Shown here piece by piece: positions 42,042 to 49,982 of a DNA stretch of 64,000 bases (position 1 is its first letter; each line of letters begins with the position of its first letter). This DNA is from Pseudomonadota bacterium (GTDB taxonomy: Bacteria; Desulfobacterota; Binatia; Binatales; Binataceae), in NCBI GenBank assembly GCA_021323675.1, contig JAJPKP010000026.1, forward strand, positions 29,273 through 93,272, given 5' to 3'. Below the pieces are notes generated by a model. It was not told the origin of the DNA, did not search any database, and worked only from the letters and a program-made list of their open reading frames with translations. The translations under genes and the position numbers were made by a program.

Positions 42042-43604
42042 TCAGCGTCCCCAGCCGCCGCCCCCGGGCGTTTCGATCCTGACTCTGTCTCCGGCTTGCA
42101 GCGTCAGGTTGGTTTTGGCGGCAAGCTTGACGCGGCGCTTTCCGCGCACAAGCCAGTTTGCCCCCGCTGATCCGTTGCCGCCGCCGAAGAGTCCCCACGG
42201 GCGCAGCGTGCGCCGCTCGGTCAGCAGGCTCACGTTCGACTCGCCCAGACATTCGATTTCCCGCACCAAGCCGTCACCGCCGCGCGATCGCCCGCGTCCG
42301 CCCGAGCCGCGCCGAATGCGATACTCGGTTATGCGCATCGGGTAGTACGCTTCCAGCGCTTCGATTGGAGTGTTCAGGGTATTGGTCATGTGGGTGTGGA
42401 TGCCGGATGCGCCGGGACGTCCGGGCGCCGCGCCCGCGCCTCCCGCGATCGTTTCATAGTAGGAGAAGTGGCGATTGCGAACGCGATCGAATCCGCCGAT
42501 CGTCAGATTCGACATCGATCCGGAACTGGCCGCAGGCACGCGATCCGGCGCTGCTTTCGCCATCGCCCGAAAGAGCACATCGACGATCCTCTGCGAGGTC
42601 TCGACGTTGCCGCCCGCGACCGCGGCCGGCGCGAGCGCATTCACGACCGATCCGGGCGGCGCAATCAACGTGATGGGCCGCATCAGTCCCTCGTTGGCGG
42701 GAACCGCCTCCGCCGCCAGACACTTCATCACGTAGAAGACGGCTGAGAGGGTGATGGCATAGTTGGCATTGACGGAACCGCGCACCTGGCGAGAGGAGCC
42801 GGTGAAATCGACAATCGCTCGTCCGCCGCGGATTCGGATGCTGATATGGATCGGGATGTTTTTCGTGCCGAATCCGTCGTCATCGAGAAAGTCGCGCGCC
42901 CGGTAGATGCCGGGTTTGAGCGCGCGCAGCGACGACTCCATCAGCCGCGCGGCATAGTCCTTCAGATCGTCCATCGCGGCATTCACGATTGACTTCCCCG
43001 AGTTGCCTACCAGGGACCGAAGCCGATCGGCGCCGACGCGCAGCGCGGCGATTTGGGCGCGCAAGTCTCCTTCGCGTTCCTCGCGGACGCGGGTGTTGGC
43101 GAGAAACAGCGCCATCACGTCGCGCGAGATCTCGCCGCGCTCGACAATCTTCACCGGCGGCAATCGGAATCCTTCCTGATAGATCTCGGTCGATAGCGCC
43201 ATCGAGCCCGGCGCCATGCCTCCGATGTCCGCGTGATGAGCGCGGTTGGCCGCGTACGCGAACGGACGCCGTTCATTGCGCAGAAAGATCGGCATCACCA
43301 GCGTGAGATCCGGCAGATGGGTGCCGCCTGCGAATGGATCATTCAAAGCCGCGACATCGCCGGGACCCAGGTCGAGATGCTCGATCGCGGCTCGCACCGA
43401 CAGGGGAGTCGAACCCAGATGAACGGGAATATGGGCGGCCTGCGCGACCAGCTCGCCGCGCGCGTCGAACAACGCGCAGGAAAAGTCGTGCCGCTCCTTG
43501 ATGTTGGGCGAGTAACCGGTCTGGCCGAGCACCACGCCCATCTCTTCGGCAATCGCGGCGAGCCGGTTGTTCATCACCGCGAGCGCGACCGGGTCGAGCT
43601 TCAT
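42042..43604 (-). CDS. Hydantoinase B/oxoprolinase family protein (HyuB)
   Basis: 520-residue HyuB subunit, which partners HyuA in ATP-dependent hydrolysis of hydantoins, 5-oxoproline or carboxylation of acetone-type substrates. Family blocks seen are EEMGVVLGQTGYSPNIKERHD near residue 18-38, LNDPFAGGTHLPDLTLVMPI near 86-105, NRAHHADIGGMAPGSM near 119-134 and a Gly-rich C-terminus (GSGGRGRSRGGDGLVRE). It overlaps hyuA by 4 nt. The third gene of the run is a zinc dehydrogenase. Actual substrate unknown. Confidence 0.92.
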   Translation of the reverse strand: MKLDPVALAVMNNRLAAIAEEMGVVLGQTGYSPNIKERHDFSCALFDARGELVAQAAHIPVHLGSTPLSVRAAIEHLDLGPGDVAALNDPFAGGTHLPDLTLVMPIFLRNERRPFAYAANRAHHADIGGMAPGSMALSTEIYQEGFRLPPVKIVERGEISRDVMALFLANTRVREEREGDLRAQIAALRVGADRLRSLVGNSGKSIVNAAMDDLKDYAARLMESSLRALKPGIYRARDFLDDDGFGTKNIPIHISIRIRGGRAIVDFTGSSRQVRGSVNANYAITLSAVFYVMKCLAAEAVPANEGLMRPITLIAPPGSVVNALAPAAVAGGNVETSQRIVDVLFRAMAKAAPDRVPAASSGSMSNLTIGGFDRVRNRHFSYYETIAGGAGAAPGRPGASGIHTHMTNTLNTPIEALEAYYPMRITEYRIRRGSGGRGRSRGGDGLVREIECLGESNVSLLTERRTLRPWGLFGGGNGSAGANWLVRGKRRVKLAAKTNLTLQAGDRVRIETPGGGGWGR

Positions 43605-45613
43605 CGCCCCGCCTCCAGATGAAGATTGCCATAGTCGTCCGCGCGCATCGTGAATTCCGGCGCGACATACGCGGTGGAGCTGAGTTCGACCACTATCGCG
43701 GGTCCGCGCACGCGTGCTCCGGCGCCGAGCGAGTCGCGCGCGTAAACGGGAGCGGTTCGCACGCGCGAACCGACGAGCACGGCCATCCGCGATATCGGGG
43801 CGGGATTTCCGCGCTGCCGGCCGATCTTCGCGATCGCCAGCGATGCGTCAGCGGCGCTTGCGCGCAACCGCAGGTTCACAACCTCGAGAGCCGCGGCAGG
43901 AGCGCTATGGCCGAACGCGCGATGGTGCGCGGCGTGGAACTGTTCGCGGAAATCGCGGGTGAGAGGAACCTCCAGCTCGTATGACTGGCCTCGGTATCGC
44001 ATGTCGAGCCGCACCTCGGTTTCCAGCGCCGAGGATGCGGCGCCCTCGCGGAGCAATTCCCGCCGCGCGCGCTGGATCATGGGGCGCGCGCGCGCAACCA
44101 GGGCTTCGTAATTCGGATCGACGGCGCGAAGCGTGATCGAGAATTCGCGGCCCAAGGGCGCGCCCAGCGCGCCCCACGCGCACAGCAGGCCCGGATTTCG
44201 GGGAAACACGACGTGGCGAATTCCAAGGTCGAGCGCCAGTTCCGCGGCATGCATCGGTCCCGCCCCGCCGAACGCCAGCAGGGTGAATTCTCGAGGGTCG
44301 TAGCCGCGCTCGACGGTGATCACCCGAATCGCGCGTTCCATGTTGGCGTTGACCACGCGAATTACGCCGCGTGCCGCTTCCATCGCGCCGGTCTTCATGG
44401 CCGAGGCGATCGCACCGATCGCCTTGATCGCGCGGGCCGGATACAGGCGCATCCTTCCGCCAAGAAAATTCGACGCGACCAGCCGTCCCGCCACGAGGTC
44501 GGCATCGGTTACCGCCGGCGCAGTGCCCCGCCCGTAGCAGGCGGGACCGGGGTCCGCGCCCGCGCTCTCGGGTCCTACGCGCAGCGAGCCCCCCGCATCG
44601 ACTCGAGCGAGCGAACCGCCGCCCGCGCCGACGGTATGGATGTCGATGACGGGAGCGCGCACGGCATAGCCGTCCGGATAGCTGAGCGTGCGGATTCGCG
44701 CGCGACGATCGAACAGCGACACATCCGTAGAGGTGCCGCCCATGTCGAAAGTGATCAGGCGGTCGCTGCCGAAAGTTCGCGTCAGCGCGGCGGCGCCGAC
44801 AACTCCGGCAGCCGGTCCCGAAAGGATCGTGCGGATCGGCTCGGCGCGCGCCAGCTCGGACCCGGTGGCGCTGCCGTTGGATTGCATGATCCTGAGTTGG
44901 GACCCGGAGAGGTTTCGGGCGAGCTCTTCGAGATGCGCCGACATCCGGGGGGCGACATACGCGTTGACTACCGCGGTCGAGAAGCGTTCGTACTCGCGAT
45001 ATTCCGCGAGCAACCGATGCGAGATCGAGATCGGGCGGCCGATCGGAGCGAGCGCCCGAGCGATTGCATCCTCGGGGCCGGGGTTCGCGTACGAATGGAG
45101 CAGGCAAATCGCGAAGGATTGCGCGCCCGATCGCCGGGCCATCCGCGCGACCCGACCGATTTCCGCGCGCGTAAGCGGCGTCAGCGACGAACCATCGTAT
45201 AGTGTGCGCTCCCGCACCCCGATTCGCATCGCGCGGGGAACAAGCGGCTCGGGCCGCGACGGAGCCAGCGAATACAAATCGTCGCGGTTCTGGCGCCCGA
45301 TTTCGATCACGTCCTCGAAGCCGGCGTTTGTGATGATTGCGACGCGCGCGCCTTTGCGTTCGAGCAGGGCATTCGTGGCGACAGTCGAGCTGTAGGTGAC
45401 GAGGTCGGGAGGCAAATCGGAGAGCATCTCGCGCAAGCCGCTCAGAACGGCTCGTGCAGGATCGTCGGGGGTTGAAGGAACCTTGAGAACGCGCAGGTCC
45501 CCGTTCACGATCGCAAGCAAATCGGTGAACGTGCCGCCCGTATCTATTCCGACCGCGATGCGGGTTCGGGGGCGGCGCGCGCGCGCCGCAACGCCGCTTC
45601 GACTGATCCTCAC
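43601..45613 (-). CDS. Hydantoinase/oxoprolinase family protein (HyuA)
   Basis: 670-residue HyuA subunit with the ASKHA ATPase fold. The N-terminal phosphate loop is VGIDTGGTFTDLLA near residues 22-35, then TNALLERKGARVAIITNAGFEDV, FDMGGTSTDVSLFD near 292-305 (second phosphate loop), TVGAGGGSLARVD and LAFGGAGPMHA. All ATPase motifs look intact. The first 18 residues are Arg-rich and may precede the true start; an internal start is not obvious. The gene overlaps hyuB and the dehydrogenase by 4 nt on either side, so the three proteins are made together. Confidence 0.92.
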   Translation of the reverse strand: MRISRSGVAARARRPRTRIAVGIDTGGTFTDLLAIVNGDLRVLKVPSTPDDPARAVLSGLREMLSDLPPDLVTYSSTVATNALLERKGARVAIITNAGFEDVIEIGRQNRDDLYSLAPSRPEPLVPRAMRIGVRERTLYDGSSLTPLTRAEIGRVARMARRSGAQSFAICLLHSYANPGPEDAIARALAPIGRPISISHRLLAEYREYERFSTAVVNAYVAPRMSAHLEELARNLSGSQLRIMQSNGSATGSELARAEPIRTILSGPAAGVVGAAALTRTFGSDRLITFDMGGTSTDVSLFDRRARIRTLSYPDGYAVRAPVIDIHTVGAGGGSLARVDAGGSLRVGPESAGADPGPACYGRGTAPAVTDADLVAGRLVASNFLGGRMRLYPARAIKAIGAIASAMKTGAMEAARGVIRVVNANMERAIRVITVERGYDPREFTLLAFGGAGPMHAAELALDLGIRHVVFPRNPGLLCAWGALGAPLGREFSITLRAVDPNYEALVARARPMIQRARRELLREGAASSALETEVRLDMRYRGQSYELEVPLTRDFREQFHAAHHRAFGHSAPAAALEVVNLRLRASAADASLAIAKIGRQRGNPAPISRMAVLVGSRVRTAPVYARDSLGAGARVRGPAIVVELSSTAYVAPEFTMRADDYGNLHLEAGR

Positions 45614-46560
45614 GACGGCCTGAGCAAAATCTTGAAGTTGAAGGGCTTCGCCGCCTCCGCCATCGCGGCCGCTCCTTCGTCAAGACGGTAGCAGTTGTCG
45701 ATCAGCGCACGCGGGTCGATTTTGCCCGCTTCAATGGCGGCGAGGGCCGGCGCAAACCGGCCGCATCGCGAGCCGACCACCGAAATTTCATTGATCACTA
45801 TCGGCGCGAGATTCAGCGCCGCACCCGCGGCCGCCGTGCTTTTCAGGACTATCCGGCCGCGCGGGCGCGTGAGCTCGATCGCGCGAGCAAAACCGTCGCC
45901 CTGCCCGGTGCAATCGATCACGCAGTCGAATTTGCCGGTCAGGTCGCGTTCGATCCTGGTCACGATCCCGAGCGATGCGAGGCGTTCGAGTTTCTCAGGA
46001 TGGTGACCCGCGACGGTCGGCGCATAGTTCTCGCCGATCAATGCCATCGCGACCATCGCCCCGAGCCGCCCGTCACCGAGGATGACAATCGACTCGTCGT
46101 GCGCGAGATCGACTTGCTCGAAAATCTCGTGTGCGGCCGCGAATGGTTCGGTGAACACCGCGACTTCGTCGGGGACTGAGTCGGGCACGGGCAGCAGGTT
46201 TTCGTCGGGAAGACGCAGATATTCCGCGAACGCGCCGTCGCGGCCCAAAATTCCGAGCACGGTGCGGTCGGGGCAATGGCGTCCGAGTCCTGCGCGGCAA
46301 AACGCGCATCGGCCGCACGCCGCGTTGATTTCACCGACCACCCGTTTCCCGCGCAGTTCGGGCCTTTTCGTTTCCACCACCCGTCCGACGAATTCGTGGC
46401 CGGGAACCCCACGAAACCCCATGTACCCGCGCGTAATTTCGAGATCGGTTCCGCAGATGCCCGCGAGCGAGACCCGGACGATGCTCTCGCCGGCCGCGGG
46501 CAGCGGGTCCGGGTAGTCGGGGCAAAAGGCGAGCTCGGGATCGACTACGAGTGCGCGCAT
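45610..46560 (-). CDS. Zinc-dependent medium-chain alcohol dehydrogenase
   Basis: 316-residue MDR protein from ATG 46560 (longer frame to 46581 possible). Catalytic zinc ligands are in LAGICGTDLE (Cys) and VPGHEFVG (His, Glu); the structural zinc site is ACGRCAFCRAGLGRHC with four Cys. The nucleotide-binding site is VILGDGRLGAMVA. It is shorter than typical 340-350 aa members, through a short C-terminal domain. The 4-nt overlap with hyuA suggests it oxidises an alcohol in the same pathway as the hydantoinase-like enzyme. Confidence 0.9.
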   Translation of the reverse strand: MRALVVDPELAFCPDYPDPLPAAGESIVRVSLAGICGTDLEITRGYMGFRGVPGHEFVGRVVETKRPELRGKRVVGEINAACGRCAFCRAGLGRHCPDRTVLGILGRDGAFAEYLRLPDENLLPVPDSVPDEVAVFTEPFAAAHEIFEQVDLAHDESIVILGDGRLGAMVAMALIGENYAPTVAGHHPEKLERLASLGIVTRIERDLTGKFDCVIDCTGQGDGFARAIELTRPRGRIVLKSTAAAGAALNLAPIVINEISVVGSRCGRFAPALAAIEAGKIDPRALIDNCYRLDEGAAAMAEAAKPFNFKILLRPS

Positions 46561-46605
46561 CGTGATTGCGAGCGCGAGCAAAATCGCGCAATCGGCCCAT
46601 TGAAA

Positions 46606-46639
46606 CAGAAAAACCGCAGACTATGCCAGCCTGCGGTTT
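46606..46639 (-). terminator. Terminator downstream of fmdB-like gene
   Basis: On the minus strand AAACCGCAG pairs with CTGCGGTTT across an 11-base loop, followed by TTTTTCTGTTTC. It lies 38 bases after the FmdB-family stop and 46 bases before the dehydrogenase ATG, separating the housekeeping run from the hydantoinase operon. Confidence 0.78.
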
Positions 46640-46676
46640 CCGATTGCGGACGATATCGCTCGGTGTTTCGCGCGTT

Positions 46677-46982
46677 CTAGTCGGCGGCCTTGGCGGGTGT
46701 GCTCTTTTCCGAAGAAGACTTGGATTCCGACGCCGGCTTCGAATCTTTCGAAGCTCCGTTCGTGGACGATGTGCTTTCGCTTGCCGAATCAGAACTCTTT
46801 TTGCCCTTGTTCGCGTAGTCGGTCACGTACCATCCGGTGCCCTTGAGCACGAAGGAACTGCGCGAGACCAGGCGCTCGACCTTGCTCTTGCAATTGGGGC
46901 ATTTCTTGAGGGGCGCTTCGGTGATGCGTTGCGTGACCTCGATAACCCCGCACTTGTTGCACTTGTATTCGTAGATTGGCAT
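46677..46982 (-). CDS. FmdB-family zinc ribbon protein with Ser/Lys-rich tail
   Basis: 101 residues. The first 60 form the FmdB-type zinc ribbon: [16 protein letters not shown] with CxxC, then [16 protein letters not shown] with the second CxxC, and [14 protein letters not shown]. The remaining 40 residues are low-complexity Ser, Lys, Ala and Glu, probably disordered. The family is widespread and was named from a putative regulator of formamidase/amidase genes; its function is poorly known. Last gene of the maf-yggS-proC-yggT-yggU run, 123 bp after yggU. Confidence 0.92.
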   Translation of the reverse strand: MPIYEYKCNKCGVIEVTQRITEAPLKKCPNCKSKVERLVSRSSFVLKGTGWYVTDYANKGKKSSDSASESTSSTNGASKDSKPASESKSSSEKSTPAKAAD

Positions 46983-47105
46983 CTGAGGGTGTCGACTGCT
47001 GACGGCCCGACGGCCGGTTTAGCTCCTCTTTAGGTAATCACGCCGTCCGAATGTGTCAACGCGAGGCAGACGATTCGATTTTGATTCGCTTTGGATCTCT
47101 GGCGC

Positions 47106-47441
47106 TTATGATCGCCGACTGACAGCCGCGCGCAACCTGGCGGCGCAGCTTTCAGGGTCGGCCGTTTCCACTCGCAGGACTTTTCTGCGCGCGCTATGGC
47201 CTTTCAAAACCGAAACCGCTGTGCGAGGAACTCCGGCGACTTTGCCGACCAGACGGATAAGTTCCTCGTTCGCCTTTCCATGCTCGGGCGCAGCCGCGAT
47301 CGCAATCACCAGGCCGCGTTCGTCGATCCGCTGGATTGCGCTTCGCGGCGCTTCCGGACGGACCGCGACTTCGATGGTAAGATAGCCGCCGCCAAGCCGT
47401 ATCCAACCATGTGCGTTGGCTGGGCCGGATGCGGACGTCAC
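47106..47441 (-). CDS. yggU: DUF167 (YggU) family protein
   Basis: 111-residue DUF167 protein from GTG 47441, which overlaps the yggT stop as GTGA; the longer frame to 47486 would run deep into yggT. Core motifs are VAVRPEAPRSAIQ, APEHGKANEELIRLVGKVAG and SVLKGHSARRKVLRV, the last being the family signature. Function is unknown. The pairing with YggT, downstream of YggS and ProC, is conserved in many bacteria. Confidence 0.9.
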   Translation of the reverse strand: MTSASGPANAHGWIRLGGGYLTIEVAVRPEAPRSAIQRIDERGLVIAIAAAPEHGKANEELIRLVGKVAGVPRTAVSVLKGHSARRKVLRVETADPESCAARLRAAVSRRS

Positions 47442-47740
47442 GCAAAGCCAGGGACGATGAAGTGGAGCAGGGTGGGAATGAGCCACACCTGCACGAATTG
47501 AATCGCGATGATCACGATCACCGGAGAAAAATCTATTCCGCCGAAAAACACCGGGATGTGCTCGCGAACCCAGTCAAAAACCGGCTCCGTGACGCCATAG
47601 AGAAATCGCACGATCGGATTGTACGGATTCGGTTCAATCCAGGTGAGGACCGCCGCGATTATCACGATCCAGAAATATATGTTCAGCAGCCCTTCCAGGG
47701 TGCGAGCGATGAAAAAGACGAGATTGACCCAGGGATTCAA
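47438..47740 (-). CDS. yggT: YggT family membrane protein
   Basis: 100 residues with two hydrophobic spans, about residues 15-38 and 73-95. The loop between carries the YggT signature: TWIEPNPYNPIVRFLYGVTE and PVFDWVREHIPVF. YggT proteins are linked to cation transport and osmotic protection and, in plastids and Gram-positive relatives, to membrane protein or cell division functions. It lies 15 bases after proC and overlaps yggU, all one transcript. Confidence 0.93.
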   Translation of the reverse strand: MNPWVNLVFFIARTLEGLLNIYFWIVIIAAVLTWIEPNPYNPIVRFLYGVTEPVFDWVREHIPVFFGGIDFSPVIVIIAIQFVQVWLIPTLLHFIVPGFA

Positions 47741-47755
47741 TGGAGACCTTTCACT

Positions 47756-48577
47756 TCAGGCGCCGCGGCCCAATTCGCGCGAGCGTTCGGCGGCGGCGTG
47801 AATTGCGCGCGCCACGATATCAGAAAATCCCGCCTCGGCGAATCGGCGCAGCGCCGCCTCGGTGGTTCCGCCCGGAGAGGCGACGACGCGAATCAGATCG
47901 GCGGCATCGCGTCCGGACTCGCGCATCACGCGCTCGGCGCCGCGCAGCGTTTGCAGCGTCATCCTCGTCGCGAGTTCGCGGGGAATTCCTTCATTCGCCG
48001 CCGCGTCGGCCATCGCTTTCGCGAACAGGTAAACGTAGGCCGGTCCGCTTCCTGACAACGCCGTAACCGCATCGAGCAACCGCTCGTCCTTGAGCGCGAC
48101 CGCGTCGCCGACCGCGCGGAAGATGCGAAGCGCGAAGGCCTCATCGGCGGCGCTTGCCCCTTTGCTTCGCACCAGCGCGGCCATCCCTTCGCCCACCATC
48201 GCCGGCGCATTGGGCATCACGCGAACGACTCTGGCGCGCGTGCCGAGAAATCCGCAGATGCGGTCGATCGGAATTCCGGCGGCGATCGAGATGAAGAGAT
48301 GGCTCTTCGCGCCGGCCTTCAGCTCGGACGCGACTTCGGACAGCACGTCATTGATAGTTTGCGGTTTGACCGCGATCAGGATCGCGCGCGCCTGCCTGAT
48401 CACCTGCAGGTTGTCGGCGGTGGTTTCGACCTTGAGCTTTCGTTTCAACGCGTTGCGGCGCGCCACCGCCACATCCGACATCACGAGGTCGGCGGCGCGC
48501 AGCACTTTGCGCGCAATCAGGCCGTGCGCGAGCGCCTCCGCCATGTTGCCACCGCCGATAAAGCCGTGTTTTTTCAT
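47756..48577 (-). CDS. proC: Pyrroline-5-carboxylate reductase ProC
   Basis: 273-residue enzyme that makes proline from pyrroline-5-carboxylate with NAD(P)H. GFIGGGNMAEALAHGL is the Rossmann motif at residues 5-20; VKPQTINDVL and FISIAAGIPIDRI follow; VRVMPNAPAMVGEGM near 117-131 and the substrate motif VTALSGSGPAYVYLFAKAMA near 165-184 are typical. Full length. Its ATG directly abuts the yggS stop codon with no gap. Confidence 0.96.
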   Translation of the reverse strand: MKKHGFIGGGNMAEALAHGLIARKVLRAADLVMSDVAVARRNALKRKLKVETTADNLQVIRQARAILIAVKPQTINDVLSEVASELKAGAKSHLFISIAAGIPIDRICGFLGTRARVVRVMPNAPAMVGEGMAALVRSKGASAADEAFALRIFRAVGDAVALKDERLLDAVTALSGSGPAYVYLFAKAMADAAANEGIPRELATRMTLQTLRGAERVMRESGRDAADLIRVVASPGGTTEAALRRFAEAGFSDIVARAIHAAAERSRELGRGA

Positions 48578-49264
48578 TTAGCCCCGCTCGCCAAACACCG
48601 CGCGTCCGACACGCACGATCGTGGCGCCTTCCTCTATAGCGACTTCAAAATCGTCCGTCATGCCCATCGACAGCTCGCGCAACTCGAGGCCTGAATGGGC
48701 GGCGAGCTTATCGCGCATCCTGCGCAGCTGCGCGAAATGCGGGCGCGAATGCTCGGGATTGTGAGCTGGCGGCGGAATTGCCATCAGTCCCGCGACCTCA
48801 ACTTCGTCGCGCACCTGCGCGATCAGCCCTTCGACATCGTCGGGCGCGGCGCCGTGCTTGGTCGCCTCGCCCCCGAGATTAACTTCGATAAGAACGCGCA
48901 TCGGCGGCTCTGGATGCGCGCGATGCAGCGCCTGCGCGAGCCGCGCGGAATGAAGGCTGTGGATCAGCTCGAACATCGAGCTCGCCTGTCGCGCCTTGTT
49001 GGTCTGCAGATGGCCGATCAGATGGAATCGGATATCGCGCAGATCCGAGAGCGCGTGATGCTTGGCGGCGGCTTCCTGCACGTAATTTTCACCGAATACA
49101 CGCGCTCCCGCGCGGTAGGCCGCGCGAAGCGCGCCCGGCGGCTGTGTCTTGCTGGCCAGCACGAGGCACACCGAATCCGGGTGGCGTCGCGATCGCCCGG
49201 CGGCCGCGGCAATTCGGTCCTTCACCACCGCGAGACGCCGGGCAATTTCCTCTTCGGACAGCAT
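48578..49264 (-). CDS. yggS: YggS family pyridoxal phosphate enzyme (PLPBP)
   Basis: 228-residue PLP-binding protein of the YggS/PROSC family (alanine racemase N-terminal fold without racemase activity), involved in vitamin B6 and amino-acid homeostasis. The PLP lysine is in [20 protein letters not shown] near residue 39; [15 protein letters not shown] and [13 protein letters not shown] follow, and [19 protein letters not shown] (MGMSxD motif, here MGMTDD) binds phosphate. ATG 49264 overlaps the maf stop (TGATG) and excludes the long in-frame extension. Confidence 0.95.
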   Translation of the reverse strand: MLSEEEIARRLAVVKDRIAAAAGRSRRHPDSVCLVLASKTQPPGALRAAYRAGARVFGENYVQEAAAKHHALSDLRDIRFHLIGHLQTNKARQASSMFELIHSLHSARLAQALHRAHPEPPMRVLIEVNLGGEATKHGAAPDDVEGLIAQVRDEVEVAGLMAIPPPAHNPEHSRPHFAQLRRMRDKLAAHSGLELRELSMGMTDDFEVAIEEGATIVRVGRAVFGERG

Positions 49265-49848
49265 CAGGCCGATCCAACCGCGCCGGCACGAGCCAGCGCG
49301 GCCATAACGCTTCGCACCGGAAGCCCCATCACGTTGTCCTGCGGGCCGTCCACGCGCTCGATGAAGCCGCCGCCGATGCCCTGGATTCCGTACGCTCCGG
49401 CCTTGTCGAACGGCTCCCCGGTTGCGATGTAATCGCCGATCTCGGCATCGCTGAGCGGCCGAAAGAATACGCGGCTTTCGACCGCATCCGATTCGATCAT
49501 CCGGCCCGCGGCGAAGATTGCAAAGGCGGTCACCACCAGATGAGCGCGGCCGGAAAGCTTCGCCAGCATCCGGCGTGCATCGTCCGCATCGGCGGGTTTT
49601 TCGAGGATCTCGCCGCCGCATTCGACGATGGTGTCGGCTCCGATCACTATCGCATCGGGCACGCGGCGCGATACTTCCGACGCCTTTTCCCGGGCCATTC
49701 GCAACGCGTAATCGCGGGCGCATTCGTCCGGCCGGCGCCGCTCCTCGACCCCGCTTTCAGCGCATTCGAAATTGAGGCCGGCTTCGGCGAGCAGTTGCCT
49801 GCGCCGCGGCGAGCCCGAGGCAAGGATGATCCGGTTGTGTGAACTCAT
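49264..49848 (-). CDS. maf: Maf family nucleoside triphosphate pyrophosphatase
   Basis: 194-residue Maf protein from ATG 49848. It hydrolyses non-canonical or UTP/dTTP nucleotides and is linked to septum control. Motifs: ILASGSPRRRQLLAEAGL (phosphate binding, SxxR) at residues 7-24, REKASEVSRRVPD, VIGADTIVECGGEILEKP near 66-83 and GKAGAYGIQG-type FDKAGAYGIQGIGGGFIERV near 148-167. First gene of the leftward run maf-yggS-proC-yggT-yggU-fmdB; divergent from the transglycosylase with about 134 bp between. Confidence 0.95.
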   Translation of the reverse strand: MSSHNRIILASGSPRRRQLLAEAGLNFECAESGVEERRRPDECARDYALRMAREKASEVSRRVPDAIVIGADTIVECGGEILEKPADADDARRMLAKLSGRAHLVVTAFAIFAAGRMIESDAVESRVFFRPLSDAEIGDYIATGEPFDKAGAYGIQGIGGGFIERVDGPQDNVMGLPVRSVMAALARAGAVGSA

Positions 49849-49982
49849 GAAACGAACTGCAGGTTCAGTGCTAGGTGTTGCCAGACAATCCAGAGCCTCG
49901 CAAGCGCTCGCGCCGGTCAAAATGTTCGCTTTTCAACGCTCCCCAATTGAAGCGAATCAAACGGTGCGCTAACCACGATTGG